NCBI RefSeq assembly: GCF_024505045.1
Contig: NZ_JANIBM010000006.1
Coordinates: forward strand, 62,001 to 126,000
DNA from: Methylomonas aurea
GTDB lineage: Bacteria; Pseudomonadota; Gammaproteobacteria; Methylococcales; Methylomonadaceae
DNA length: 64,000 bases
Direction: 5' to 3'
In this document: positions 47,193 through 55,883 of the stretch, piece by piece
How positions within the stretch are numbered: position 1 is the first letter of the stretch
Layout of the letters: every line of letters begins with the position of its first letter
Made by a program: the position numbers and the translations under genes
Notes under the pieces: generated by a model
Told to the model about the DNA's origin: nothing
The model's input: the letters and a program-made list of their open reading frames with translations, nothing else
The model's database searches: none

Positions 47193-47903
47193 ATGTTGGA
47201 CACCATGAGAAAGCCGTTTTTTGCCGTCGCACTGGTGCTGTTGGCGTTGGCGTTTTTGATCGACATCGGCGCATCGTTTCTGGATTTCGCCGCGCCGAGC
47301 GGCCAGAAAAGTCCAAGCGATCTGCCGCGGCCGGGTTTGGGGATTCCCTACCTGGCCCTGGTCGACGGACTTTTGCTCTACACCGTGGGGTTGATCGGCG
47401 TGTCGCTGCTGGTACCGGAGCGCATTCACGGCCGAATCCAAGGCATCGCGACTTTTATCGTCGGCTTAATGAGTCTGATCGCGTCGATTGGCATGATTAT
47501 GGCTGCCCTCGCCTTGTTAGGCGTCATGGTTTCGTTGCTGTTGGCGGTGCCGTTCGGCACCGCGCTGTATTTCGCCGGATTCGCCGATTTTGCCAAGGCC
47601 GCGGCGGCCTCCACCCTGGCGCTGATCATGCTGTTGAAGCTGGGTTTTTGCGGTTTTTTGGTCGCGGCCCAGCAGCAATTCCTGCAGAACAAGGGGTTGG
47701 TGCTGCTGACGCTGACGGCCTTGTTGGCGAATATCCTGGTCACTTTCCTGCACGGTCTGGTGCCGGGTTTTCTGGTCAGCATCACCGACTGTATCGCGGC
47801 CTTGGTGATCGGCGTGCTGGGCGCGATCTGGAGCCTGGTGTTGCTGATCGGCTCGCTACCGGCCATCGTCAAGGCCTTGCGCGTCGACCGGGCGCTGGCC
47901 TGA
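47193..47903 (+). CDS. Polytopic membrane protein beside the injection-system operon
   Basis: 236 aa, not recognised. About six or seven hydrophobic helices (13-33, 52-72, 85-105, 108-130, 140-165, 170-195, 205-225) and almost no soluble part. It is convergent with the minus-strand operon, with only 2 bp between the two stop codons, and there is no gene between it and the injection-system genes. It may belong to the system as a membrane component; this is inference from position. Confidence 0.7.
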   Translation: MLDTMRKPFFAVALVLLALAFLIDIGASFLDFAAPSGQKSPSDLPRPGLGIPYLALVDGLLLYTVGLIGVSLLVPERIHGRIQGIATFIVGLMSLIASIGMIMAALALLGVMVSLLLAVPFGTALYFAGFADFAKAAAASTLALIMLLKLGFCGFLVAAQQQFLQNKGLVLLTLTALLANILVTFLHGLVPGFLVSITDCIAALVIGVLGAIWSLVLLIGSLPAIVKALRVDRALA

Positions 47904-47905
47904 GC

Positions 47906-48490
47906 TTATTCCAAGGCTAAGCGCGCGGTTTGCCCATCGCTACAGGTTTCGCAGGTCAGCGTTAAATTGGCGCCTTTCGCCAACACCGGCGCCTTGAAAT
48001 GCTGCGGATCGCGGGCCGGTTTCCAACACAAAGGCTCTTTCCAGTCCGAATCGGCGTCGTTCAATTCGAATCTGACCCGGACCCGGACCGGCGCCGAATT
48101 TTGCGGACAAGCCTCCCCGGCGTCGACCGGAATCAGCAACTGATAATTGTTGGCGCCGCGCAGATTCAAGGTCCTGCGTTCGGCTTGGGTCGGGTCGATT
48201 TTGATCAGGCAGGGCGAGCCGGCGCCGAGCGACAAAGTACCGCCGTCGCGCCGGCAATGGTTATCCAACGGATGAATTTCGGCCGGCTTGATCGCCGGCG
48301 CCAACGGCGCCAGCAGATCGTCCATCGCACTCAGCCAACTATCCTGGCTCAGGCGCGAGGCCTCCCGGTTCTGGCTGCGGGCGCCGGCCGGTTTGTCGTT
48401 GGCTCGGGGGCGAAACCCCAAAGCCAGCGCCAGCGCAAACAGGCATAGCAATAAAACCAAGCCGATGATCACGCCTTTGTTTTGCTCCAT
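47906..48490 (-). CDS. Single-pass membrane protein, last gene of eCIS operon
   Basis: 194 aa, no family recognised. N-terminal transmembrane helix (about 7-26), then a soluble domain of about 165 residues containing cysteines that could form disulfides outside the cytoplasm (HCRRDG, SPCLIK, EACPQNS, PLCWKP, and CETC near the end). Starts 29 bp after the PASTA gene. Its size and topology suggest a membrane-bound accessory exposing a periplasmic domain. Confidence 0.7.
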   Translation of the reverse strand: MEQNKGVIIGLVLLLCLFALALALGFRPRANDKPAGARSQNREASRLSQDSWLSAMDDLLAPLAPAIKPAEIHPLDNHCRRDGGTLSLGAGSPCLIKIDPTQAERRTLNLRGANNYQLLIPVDAGEACPQNSAPVRVRVRFELNDADSDWKEPLCWKPARDPQHFKAPVLAKGANLTLTCETCSDGQTARLALE

Positions 48491-48519
48491 CGATCGAATC
48501 TCCTAATTTCAATCCGTTA

Positions 48520-49536
48520 TTACTGTTCCGCCGGTTCGATGCCGCGCGGCAACACTTTGAACACTCGATTTTGTTTGGTCATCAACTCGGTCAAATCGCG
48601 GTCCCAAATGATCACCGGCCGAGTCGGCTTGGTCGCCACGGTCAGCATGATCGGAGTACCTTTATCCACGGCTTGGCCGGGAGCAGGGGTTTGCTCGATG
48701 ACTGTTTGTTCCGGCTGGGCGGTGGTCGGTTGCGACTTGGCTTCGCCCAACACCAGATTGCTGTTGGATAGGGTTTGCGCCGCAGCGAGCAGCGATTTGC
48801 CTCTCAGGTCCGGCACGGCAACGCCCGGAAAACTCAACACCACCGACACCGTCGTTTCCGCTTCGGCCGCTGATCCCGCAGCGGGAGATTGATCCAGCAC
48901 GATCGGATCGCGCTTGCTGGGATCGAATTTGAAGCTGGTTTCGAATTTACTCAAGCCCGCCTGCTTCAGCCGTTGCTGGGCTTCGTCCCAGATCATGCCT
49001 TTCAGGTCGGGGACTTTGGCTTTTTCGACCACCGGGCCGTTATCGTCGGGCTTCATCATCAACCAAGCCGCTATGCCTATGGTCAACAGCACCACCAGCG
49101 CAAGCACCAGAATCCACCAGGGGAACGGCTTGGGCGGGGGCGGCGGAGCCACCGCGTTCTGGATTTGCAGATAAACCGGTTCGCCGTCCTTGAAGTCGTC
49201 GTCCGGCCTATCCACCGAAAACACCTGCAAGTGGAACGCATATTTGCCGTCGGCAACCGATTTGGGGACTTGAAAATTGACCGATATTTCCTCGGTCGCG
49301 CTCGGCGCCAGCTTCCATTCGTTTGAAATTGCACCGCTGGTCGGCTTGGCGTTGGCGCCGGCCTGAATCGACGTGAACCATTTTTCATCGGCGCCGCTGC
49401 CGGTGACGACCCGGGCTTTGAGCAGCAATTGCCGGTCGTTGTAGGCGTTGGTGACGAAAAACTTGCAATTGCCGTTGCCGTTGCTATCGCAACCCACCTT
49501 GTCTGACGCTTGTTTGATACTGACGATTGCGGTCAT
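48520..49536 (-). CDS. Membrane protein with Ig-like N-domain and PASTA repeats
   Basis: 338 aa. Residues 1-130 form a beta-rich Ig-like domain with no signal peptide. A Pro-rich stretch precedes one transmembrane helix (about 139-160). Two PASTA-type repeats follow (VPDLKGMIWDEAQQRLKQAG and VPDLRGKSLLAAAQTL, each closing with a D/E-Q-x-P-x-x-G motif) and a short tail. The predicted topology puts the Ig-like part in the cytoplasm and PASTA in the periplasm, where PASTA domains usually contact peptidoglycan. It lies 101 bp after tail protein I. A candidate anchor for the particle. Confidence 0.85.
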   Translation of the reverse strand: MTAIVSIKQASDKVGCDSNGNGNCKFFVTNAYNDRQLLLKARVVTGSGADEKWFTSIQAGANAKPTSGAISNEWKLAPSATEEISVNFQVPKSVADGKYAFHLQVFSVDRPDDDFKDGEPVYLQIQNAVAPPPPPKPFPWWILVLALVVLLTIGIAAWLMMKPDDNGPVVEKAKVPDLKGMIWDEAQQRLKQAGLSKFETSFKFDPSKRDPIVLDQSPAAGSAAEAETTVSVVLSFPGVAVPDLRGKSLLAAAQTLSNSNLVLGEAKSQPTTAQPEQTVIEQTPAPGQAVDKGTPIMLTVATKPTRPVIIWDRDLTELMTKQNRVFKVLPRGIEPAEQ

Positions 49537-49637
49537 TGTAGTTATCTCCTGTGACGTTAAATAAAACGAATATCGGCTTGTTAGCCGCCGCTGCCGGCGC
49601 TACCAACCGATTCGACCGTGTTGCCCGGATAGCGGGT

Positions 49638-50186
49638 TCAAGTTCCGCCATCGGCGACAAAACAAACTTCGCTGGTCGCGTAAGCCGGTTTTTCCTGGTC
49701 CACGATCCGTTCGATCAGGCCGCGGTGCGGACGCAGTCGTTCCGGCGCCAACACGCACAAATGGAACGGCCGGGCGGCACCGTCGGCCGTGGCGTTTTCC
49801 CTCAGCTCGAAACCGGCGTCGCCGGTGGCAGTCTGTAAAAACAATTTCAGGCCGTAGGCGGTCCCGCGCCATTTCGACAGCAAGGTGGCCGATGCGATCA
49901 GCTCGCGCAAGCGCTCGATACCGGTCGAGATCGGCGGCGCGCCGTTTGCACGGCCGGCACCGGATAGCGGCGACAGCCGGTCCAGATCGACCCAGGCGGC
50001 CAGCATCGGCACGAAACGCTCGTCGGCCAGATACGGGTTAAAACGGGTTTCGACGTTTTCCAGAATCGCTTCGGCCGGCGCGTGCAGCGCTTCCATGATT
50101 TCCAGAATCGCGAACAGCGGCGTCTGCGGCGTCAGGCCGCGCTGGAATATGCCCGGCAGCAGGCGTTCAATCGCTTGGCGTTTCAT
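49638..50186 (-). CDS. Phage tail protein I-like baseplate component
   Basis: 182 aa from ATG 50186; the longer frame only overlaps the previous gene. It resembles the phage-tail protein domain of eCIS (P2 gpI / Afp12-type): LLPGIFQRG..TPL at the start, MLAAWVDLD, and the LISSATLLSKWRGTAYGLKLFL-type central helix block (here LIASATLLSKWRGT). Overlaps the baseplate J gene by 20 bp. Wedge or fibre-connector role by homology. Confidence 0.85.
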   Translation of the reverse strand: MKRQAIERLLPGIFQRGLTPQTPLFAILEIMEALHAPAEAILENVETRFNPYLADERFVPMLAAWVDLDRLSPLSGAGRANGAPPISTGIERLRELIASATLLSKWRGTAYGLKLFLQTATGDAGFELRENATADGAARPFHLCVLAPERLRPHRGLIERIVDQEKPAYATSEVCFVADGGT

Positions 50187-52779
50187 CTTCGCTGACCACT
50201 TCGAGTTCGTGCGCGCCGGAACACAGCAGCCAATTGCAAGGCACGGTGACGGTGTCCGCAAAACTGTCCGCCGAGCAATTGCGGTAATCGCCGGCCGCGC
50301 CGCGCAGATAAAGCCCCTCGACGCCGCCGCACAGCAACAGCGCTTTGCCGGCCGGAGCGGCGGCAATCGCATCGACGGCCTGGAATCTGCCGACATCGCG
50401 CACCGGTAAGCCGCATTTGGCGTCCGGCGCTTTCCAAGCGGGCGCGGCGGAATTGGTGTTCAGGCTCAATACCCCCAGGCGTTGGCTGGCGGCAAATACC
50501 TCTTCGCCGACGAAAGCAAGACCGTTGCAACTGCCGGCTTGCCAGCCGGCCTGAAAGCCTTTCCAGCCTTCGTTGTTATCGCTGGTGCCGGTCAGCCGCC
50601 AACGGAAGCAACCTTTGCCGGGGTCGGCTCCCGGTGCGCCGATTCCCGCCCATAGATAACTATGTCCGCCCTGGTTTTGCACGGCAAGCAGCCGGACCAG
50701 TTCGCCTTTCAAACCGATGGCGCTGAAGCTGCCGGCGCGGCCGCCGTTGTTGGACAGGTATATGCCGCGGTTATTGCCGGCAGCCAGCGCGACGCTGACC
50801 AAGCCGGAGGCGTCGGCCGCAACGGCAAGCGCGTATAACGGGATTTCGTTGTCCTCGGCGTCGAATTGCACCGGTTTCGGGCCCGCCGCGGGGTCCCACG
50901 GCACGCCGAGTTCGAACAGGCCTTTCTCGGTGGCCAGCAACAGCGCCAGTTTGGCGTCGCGCTCGACCCAGGCCATGTCCTCGACCAGAAAATTGGTCTC
51001 TACGTAATCCAGCCAGCTTTCGCCGCAGTCGAGCGAGACTCTGACCCGGCTGGCGCCGTCGCTGTCGAGCAGGCGCGAGCTGATCGCCAGCAAGCCGGCA
51101 TGTTTCGGATCGGCGCCGGCCTGTTTCGGCCAGGCCTTGATCGCGTCGATTTTTTCGCCGGCAAACGGCTCGATCAGCTCCCAGCCCTCGCCGTCATTCG
51201 AGGAGCGGAACAGCCCGGCCGGGGTTGCCGTGTACCAGGTCTTGCTCTGGAAGGCGTCGGCGCACAGGGCGCCGACATTGGCGTTCGGCGCGTGTTGCAC
51301 CGACAGCCGGACATTGTTGACCGATTTGACGCCGGGGTCGTCGCCGAGGATTTTGTAGACGTCGAACACCCGTAACGGTTGGCCGAACGGCCAGGGTTGC
51401 GCCGAGTTGGCTTCGATCGGATTGATGCCGCGGTAAAGTTTGCGCAACAAACGCTGCTTCAACTGCTGCGGATCTTCTTCGCGGTGGGTAACGATCTGCG
51501 TCCGTATCGTGACGTTTTTGTAGCGTGCCCAACTGACCTGGCATTCGGTACCCAACGGTCGGCGTTCCGCCAGCGCGTTTTGAATTCGCAGCCGGGCCTC
51601 CTCGCTTTCCAAAGCGTAGAGTTGTTCGGCGGTCAGCGGCGCACTGTAGTCGTCCGGCGCCTGCAGGTTGGGCACGATCAAGACTTCGACGGTACCGGGT
51701 CTGGCGTGGCTCCAGATGTCGGCCCGGGTAAAGGCCTTGGCGCGGTTGGCCGCACCGGAACAATGCACCGCCAGTAGCGCGTAATCGCGGGCCGTCACTA
51801 CCCGTTCCAAGGAATGGATTTGTTGCGGGCCGCGGATCAGCGCGTTTTCCAGCGTTTCCGCGGCTTTGCCGCCGGCGGCCGGTTCCGGGTTGGTCACCGC
51901 AACGCCGACGATCGGATCTTTCAATGTGTTCAGCGTATTCGCCGCCAGATTGCCTTCCGCGCCGCCGCCGCGCCGATACCAGAGCCGGATTTCCCGCCCG
52001 GCCGCCGGCACTTGCGCCAGCGTTTGCAGCGGCGTCATGCCGCCGGCCGGATCGGGCAACCGTAGCGCCGGGGTAAACACGATTTTCCCGGTCAGCCGAT
52101 CCACCAGATAGACTCTGCCGTCCGAACCCGGATTGGCGAAGTTCTCCGCTTCGCGCCAGACGATGTAGGATTTGCCGTCGTACTCCAGCGCCGAGGTATG
52201 GTCTTCGATTTCGTCCGCTCCGGCCTCCACCCCCACCACCAGATCGAGGCCGTCGCGGTTCGGAGCGACGATGGGCGGCCGTTTGGCGTTGACGAAAAAT
52301 CCCGGTTGGCCGTCGCTCTTGCCCGCCAATTCGCCGCGCACCCAGTCGCAGTGGTAGGCAATGCTTTCGGCGCTGGTACTGCCGGCCGGAATCGCCACCG
52401 CCTCGCTGGTGGTGAAGATCGGCGGTTCCCGCCCCGAGCCGGCGCGGCCCAGCGTCACCCGCACGCCTTTCGGGATTTCCACGGCGTGGCCCAACGGTTT
52501 CGGAATCGAAAACACCAATTTGGTGACCGCGGCAGCGGGCGGTTGCAACCTTACCCCGATCAGGTTCAGGAACTCGATATAGGCTTTTTCCGGCAAGCGG
52601 TTCAAGCGGTAGATCATCACCTCGGTCAGATGGGCAAAGGCTTCCAGCAGCACCATCCCCGGGTCGCTCGGACTTAGATCGGTCCATTCCGGGCATTGCT
52701 GGCGAATGCGGTCGCGGGCTTCCTGCAGTAAATCGGCGAAGCGGCGGTCGTCGAGGTTGGGCGGCGTCAAGTAAGTCAT
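50167..52779 (-). CDS. Baseplate J-like wedge protein fused to a C-terminal repeat domain
   Basis: 870 aa. Residues 1-500 are a putative baseplate-assembly protein (Afp11/gpJ type): DDRRFADLLQEARDRI, DPGMVLLEAFAHLTEVMIYRLNRLPEKAY..FLNLIGV, and LERVVTARDYALLA in the middle. From about 510 to 860 the sequence changes to repeated short strands with sialidase-type Asp-box patterns (SSNDGEGW, SLDCGESW, SNNGGRAG), suggesting a beta-propeller. It could be a surface-exposed decoration or receptor-binding module. In operon with gp25 (gap 2 bp) and tail protein I. Confidence 0.9.
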   Translation of the reverse strand: MTYLTPPNLDDRRFADLLQEARDRIRQQCPEWTDLSPSDPGMVLLEAFAHLTEVMIYRLNRLPEKAYIEFLNLIGVRLQPPAAAVTKLVFSIPKPLGHAVEIPKGVRVTLGRAGSGREPPIFTTSEAVAIPAGSTSAESIAYHCDWVRGELAGKSDGQPGFFVNAKRPPIVAPNRDGLDLVVGVEAGADEIEDHTSALEYDGKSYIVWREAENFANPGSDGRVYLVDRLTGKIVFTPALRLPDPAGGMTPLQTLAQVPAAGREIRLWYRRGGGAEGNLAANTLNTLKDPIVGVAVTNPEPAAGGKAAETLENALIRGPQQIHSLERVVTARDYALLAVHCSGAANRAKAFTRADIWSHARPGTVEVLIVPNLQAPDDYSAPLTAEQLYALESEEARLRIQNALAERRPLGTECQVSWARYKNVTIRTQIVTHREEDPQQLKQRLLRKLYRGINPIEANSAQPWPFGQPLRVFDVYKILGDDPGVKSVNNVRLSVQHAPNANVGALCADAFQSKTWYTATPAGLFRSSNDGEGWELIEPFAGEKIDAIKAWPKQAGADPKHAGLLAISSRLLDSDGASRVRVSLDCGESWLDYVETNFLVEDMAWVERDAKLALLLATEKGLFELGVPWDPAAGPKPVQFDAEDNEIPLYALAVAADASGLVSVALAAGNNRGIYLSNNGGRAGSFSAIGLKGELVRLLAVQNQGGHSYLWAGIGAPGADPGKGCFRWRLTGTSDNNEGWKGFQAGWQAGSCNGLAFVGEEVFAASQRLGVLSLNTNSAAPAWKAPDAKCGLPVRDVGRFQAVDAIAAAPAGKALLLCGGVEGLYLRGAAGDYRNCSADSFADTVTVPCNWLLCSGAHELEVVSEDETPSD

Positions 52780-52781
52780 GA

Positions 52782-53210
52782 TTAACCTGCCACGAGTGGG
52801 TAGCCAAATAATAATTGGTCGCGGCCTAGCGTCCGCCGCACCCGGTAATCCAGAACAATGTCGATTCGGGTCGGGTCGTCCGGATTGCTGCCGGCGTCCA
52901 GTTTCAGGATTTCGATGCGCCGTTCCCAGCGTTCCAGGGCCTGGCGCACGAAGTGGATCGCCAGGCCGTGGGTAGTGGCGTCGTTGGGCATGAAGGCCAG
53001 TTTATCCAGACTGCAACCGTAGTCGGGACGCATGACCCGCTCGCCGGGCACCGTGGTCAACAGCATCAGGATCGCCTGGCGTACCGACAAATCCTCGCTG
53101 ACCATGCGGATGCCGCCGCCGGCGGAGATTTCCAGACCGGCCGGCGCGTCGGGATGCAGAAAATCGGGGTGGGCAAAACTCCAGGCCCGGAATCTGGCTG
53201 TGCTGGGCAT
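52782..53210 (-). CDS. gp25-like baseplate protein (Afp9-type)
   Basis: 142 aa. Carries the gp25/lysozyme-like family signature: VRQAILMLLTTVPGERVMRP followed by DYGCSLDKL, then the pattern of a conserved helix and closing strand. Initiates sheath assembly in related machines. Its ATG overlaps the stop of the tip gene by 1 bp (TAATG). Confidence 0.92.
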   Translation of the reverse strand: MPSTARFRAWSFAHPDFLHPDAPAGLEISAGGGIRMVSEDLSVRQAILMLLTTVPGERVMRPDYGCSLDKLAFMPNDATTHGLAIHFVRQALERWERRIEILKLDAGSNPDDPTRIDIVLDYRVRRTLGRDQLLFGYPLVAG

Positions 53211-53548
53211 TAGCGTTCCTCCACAAAATGTTGGCCCGGCTGGCGTACTTTATACAGCACGGTGCCCGGCGGGGTGCCGTCGGTCAAGCCGGTCACGCTG
53301 TCCAGGCAAACCCGTTTGCCGCCGATTCTGATCCAGCTCGAATAGCCGTGCTTGACCGCCAGCGTACTGGTACAGGGTTTGATCGCCGGGCCGGCATTCG
53401 GGCAGCCGACGATCGGCCGTTGCTCCGGATTGGTCTCGACCAACAGTCGGCGGCCGTTGACGGTGACAAACGACTGGGTCGGGACAATGCCGACCAAACC
53501 CAGCTCGTGGGCGCAAACCAGCGTGGCGTCTTCGGTTAACAGTTTCAT
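53210..53548 (-). CDS. PAAR-like spike-tip protein candidate
   Basis: 112 aa, small beta-rich protein with Cys and His (LVCAHELG, GCPN, KPCTS, RVCLD) that could bind metal at the apex as PAAR proteins do. Position between the VgrG-like spike and gp25 is that of Afp10. The first residues LLTEDATLVCAHELGLV and the closing Gly-rich turns fit a beta-prism. Assignment rests on position and composition. Confidence 0.65.
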   Translation of the reverse strand: MKLLTEDATLVCAHELGLVGIVPTQSFVTVNGRRLLVETNPEQRPIVGCPNAGPAIKPCTSTLAVKHGYSSWIRIGGKRVCLDSVTGLTDGTPPGTVLYKVRQPGQHFVEER

Positions 53549-55113
53549 GATTTCTGCTCGAAATTAATGGCCCGGCCGCGAATCGTGATGGTGCGGCCCG
53601 GCGCCTCGATGTCCAGATCGGCCTCGGCATGCAGTCGGGTGCCGTTATCGGCCAGTTCGAAAAAACTGCCGGAATCCAGTTGCAGGCGGATCTTGTCCGG
53701 CTGCAGCTCAACCTGTTGGCCGGATTGGGTTTGCAGCCGGATCGAGCGCTCGGAGTCGTCCAGGCTGATGCGTTGGCCGCCCGGCGTGGACAGAAAATAG
53801 CGGCCGATGTCGGCATCGACCACTGCGTCGTCCGGCAGCGGACTGTCGCCGTACAAGCCGCCGATGACGATGGCCTGGGCCGGATCCTCCCGAATCAGCG
53901 CCAACAGCACTTTATCGCCCAGACTCGGCAGCAGCAGCAGGCCTTTACCTTTGCCGGCCCCGGCGCAGGCGACCTCGATCCAGTCGGTTTCCAGTTCGCC
54001 GTAAGAGGGCAGCATGGCCTTGACCCGGCCCAGGCCGTCCGGATCGTCGACCCTGGTGACGACGCCGACCGTGGCCAGCGTGGCGCGTTTGCGCGGCCGC
54101 AGCGGCGGTGGTGCGGAATCCAGTTCGCAGACGTAGCCCTGGCGGCTATCGAAGCGGTGAGTCACCGCGCTGAGCACGTACTGGCCGTTTACCGGTCCCG
54201 ACAAGCCGTCGAGCTTGACTGCCAGACCGGGCATCAGCTCGGGATTGCCGGCGGCGATGCCCCAAAACACGGTTTCGGCGGCCGTTCTGTGGTCCAGTTG
54301 CGCCTGGGCGTAGGCTTCGGCCTGGTTGTCGTCCTGCACGCTGTCGTCGGTCGAAGTGAATTCCGGCGCCGAATCGGCGTGAAAAGCGGTGTCGGCGGCC
54401 AAGCGGCGGCCGCAGCGGGCGGTATCGGCCCGGCCGCGGCGGGCGGCGGCCTGCCACGGGTCCCAGGCCAGATTGGTCACTGCTTGCCGGCTTCTGCCGC
54501 TATTGGCTTCGATTTTGGCTTCGAGCAGATTTTCGCCCAGTTTTAACACCGGATTGCCGGGATGGCCGGCCAGACTGGCGAACTGCAACACCGAATCGCG
54601 CAAATGGAAATACAGACCGGCGCGTTCGGCGAATTCGGCCAGCAACTCCAGATCGGATTGCTCGTGTTGCATGATCAGCCGCCAGATCGGTCCGGTTTCG
54701 TCGGCCGCGACCGCGATATCCAGATCGCCGACCAAGGTCGCGGCCAATTCGGTGACGGTCAAATCGACATAGGAGCGCGGCGCCTGGCGCTGGCGCAAGC
54801 TGTGCAGCCGGTCGTAAGCGCGGATGCGCAAGCCTAGATTGTTGCCTGGAGCAAATTCGTATTCCAGTGCGGTGATGTTACCTTGAAACAGGCAGCGGTC
54901 GGGACCGGTCCGAACAATCAACTCGGTGCCGTCCGCGAGCGAGGCCAAGTCGCCGAGCAAATCCGGCAGGCCCTGAAACGCCAGTTCGCATTGGCTGGGC
55001 AAGGACAGGCGTTCGCTGACTTGCAGTTCGGTCAGATATTGGGCATCGCCGGCCGCCAACGGCTTGCCGGCCAATTCGATCTGCAGTTGCGGCGGGTTCA
55101 GCAGCGCTTCCAT
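53545..55113 (-). CDS. VgrG-like central spike protein (Afp8-type)
   Basis: 522 aa. N-terminal gp27-like region, an OB-fold (TLATVGVVTRVDDPDGLGRVKAML is the gp5/VgrG hallmark near residue 350) and a C-terminal beta-helix (short strands to residue 522). No extra C-terminal effector domain. Overlaps the tip gene by 4 bp and starts 2 bp after the tube adaptor. Confidence 0.93.
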   Translation of the reverse strand: MEALLNPPQLQIELAGKPLAAGDAQYLTELQVSERLSLPSQCELAFQGLPDLLGDLASLADGTELIVRTGPDRCLFQGNITALEYEFAPGNNLGLRIRAYDRLHSLRQRQAPRSYVDLTVTELAATLVGDLDIAVAADETGPIWRLIMQHEQSDLELLAEFAERAGLYFHLRDSVLQFASLAGHPGNPVLKLGENLLEAKIEANSGRSRQAVTNLAWDPWQAAARRGRADTARCGRRLAADTAFHADSAPEFTSTDDSVQDDNQAEAYAQAQLDHRTAAETVFWGIAAGNPELMPGLAVKLDGLSGPVNGQYVLSAVTHRFDSRQGYVCELDSAPPPLRPRKRATLATVGVVTRVDDPDGLGRVKAMLPSYGELETDWIEVACAGAGKGKGLLLLPSLGDKVLLALIREDPAQAIVIGGLYGDSPLPDDAVVDADIGRYFLSTPGGQRISLDDSERSIRLQTQSGQQVELQPDKIRLQLDSGSFFELADNGTRLHAEADLDIEAPGRTITIRGRAINFEQKS

Positions 55114-55115
55114 GG

Positions 55116-55883
55116 CTATGGCTCGGCGGAGGGGGCGGCCGGGCCGATTTCCAGCACGGTCCCGGACGCAATGTTTAACGGATCGGCAACGAAGGTGTTG
55201 GCAAACAATTCCCGCCAGCGGCCCGGATCGCCGAAATACTGGAACGACAACAGGTCGGGGCGTTCGCTGCTGCTATTTTCGGCGGCAGTATCGGCCTCCG
55301 CGAGTTCGGTTTCGGCTGCGGCGATCAAGTGCTGCAATCCGCCGGCCGCGAGCGGCGCGTTACCGGGGTAAGTGAAATTTTCGATAGCCATCGCTTCGGG
55401 AAAATCGGCGTCGGTCGGCGCTGGCGGTTCGTTGACCCGCAGCAGCCGCATCCGCAGCCAGGAACGCTGCGGGACGCCGTCCTGGTTGAAATGTTCCAGC
55501 CGTTCGGCGACCGCGGTGACGACGCCCGGAATGTTCCAGCTTTTGCCCCAGACGAAACGGCAGACCGGGACTTGGCCGCTGCCGCCGGTTTTGGCGTTGT
55601 TCTCGGCCAGATTCCAGAACGGCCGGGTCAGGTCGCGCACGTCCTCGCTGCCGATCGACGAGCCGGCGATATTGACATCGAACAGCAGGTCCAGCTCCAA
55701 AACGGTGGTGCCGCCGCCGGTCTGGATGTAGCAATCGTCGGCCAGGCCGTGGCCGGTCAGGATCGCGGCCGAGGACTGCCGGGGCTGGATGCCGGCCTTG
55801 CGCCGCATCACCAGTGTTTCCGGGTTCAACAGGCAGCGTAATTGTTCGCCGCTGTGTTCCAGCACGAAGGCTACTCGTTCCAT
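55116..55883 (-). CDS. Tube-baseplate adaptor (Afp7-like, LysM-type)
   Basis: 255 aa. N-terminal domain of contractile-injection tube adaptors (FVLEHSGEQLRCLLNPETLVM..) and a C-terminal LysM-like segment (LSFQYFGDPGRWRELFANTFVADPLNIASG). LysM-type domains of this kind connect tube to spike in eCIS. It overlaps the preceding disordered protein gene by 13 bp. Confidence 0.9.
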   Translation of the reverse strand: MERVAFVLEHSGEQLRCLLNPETLVMRRKAGIQPRQSSAAILTGHGLADDCYIQTGGGTTVLELDLLFDVNIAGSSIGSEDVRDLTRPFWNLAENNAKTGGSGQVPVCRFVWGKSWNIPGVVTAVAERLEHFNQDGVPQRSWLRMRLLRVNEPPAPTDADFPEAMAIENFTYPGNAPLAAGGLQHLIAAAETELAEADTAAENSSSERPDLLSFQYFGDPGRWRELFANTFVADPLNIASGTVLEIGPAAPSAEP

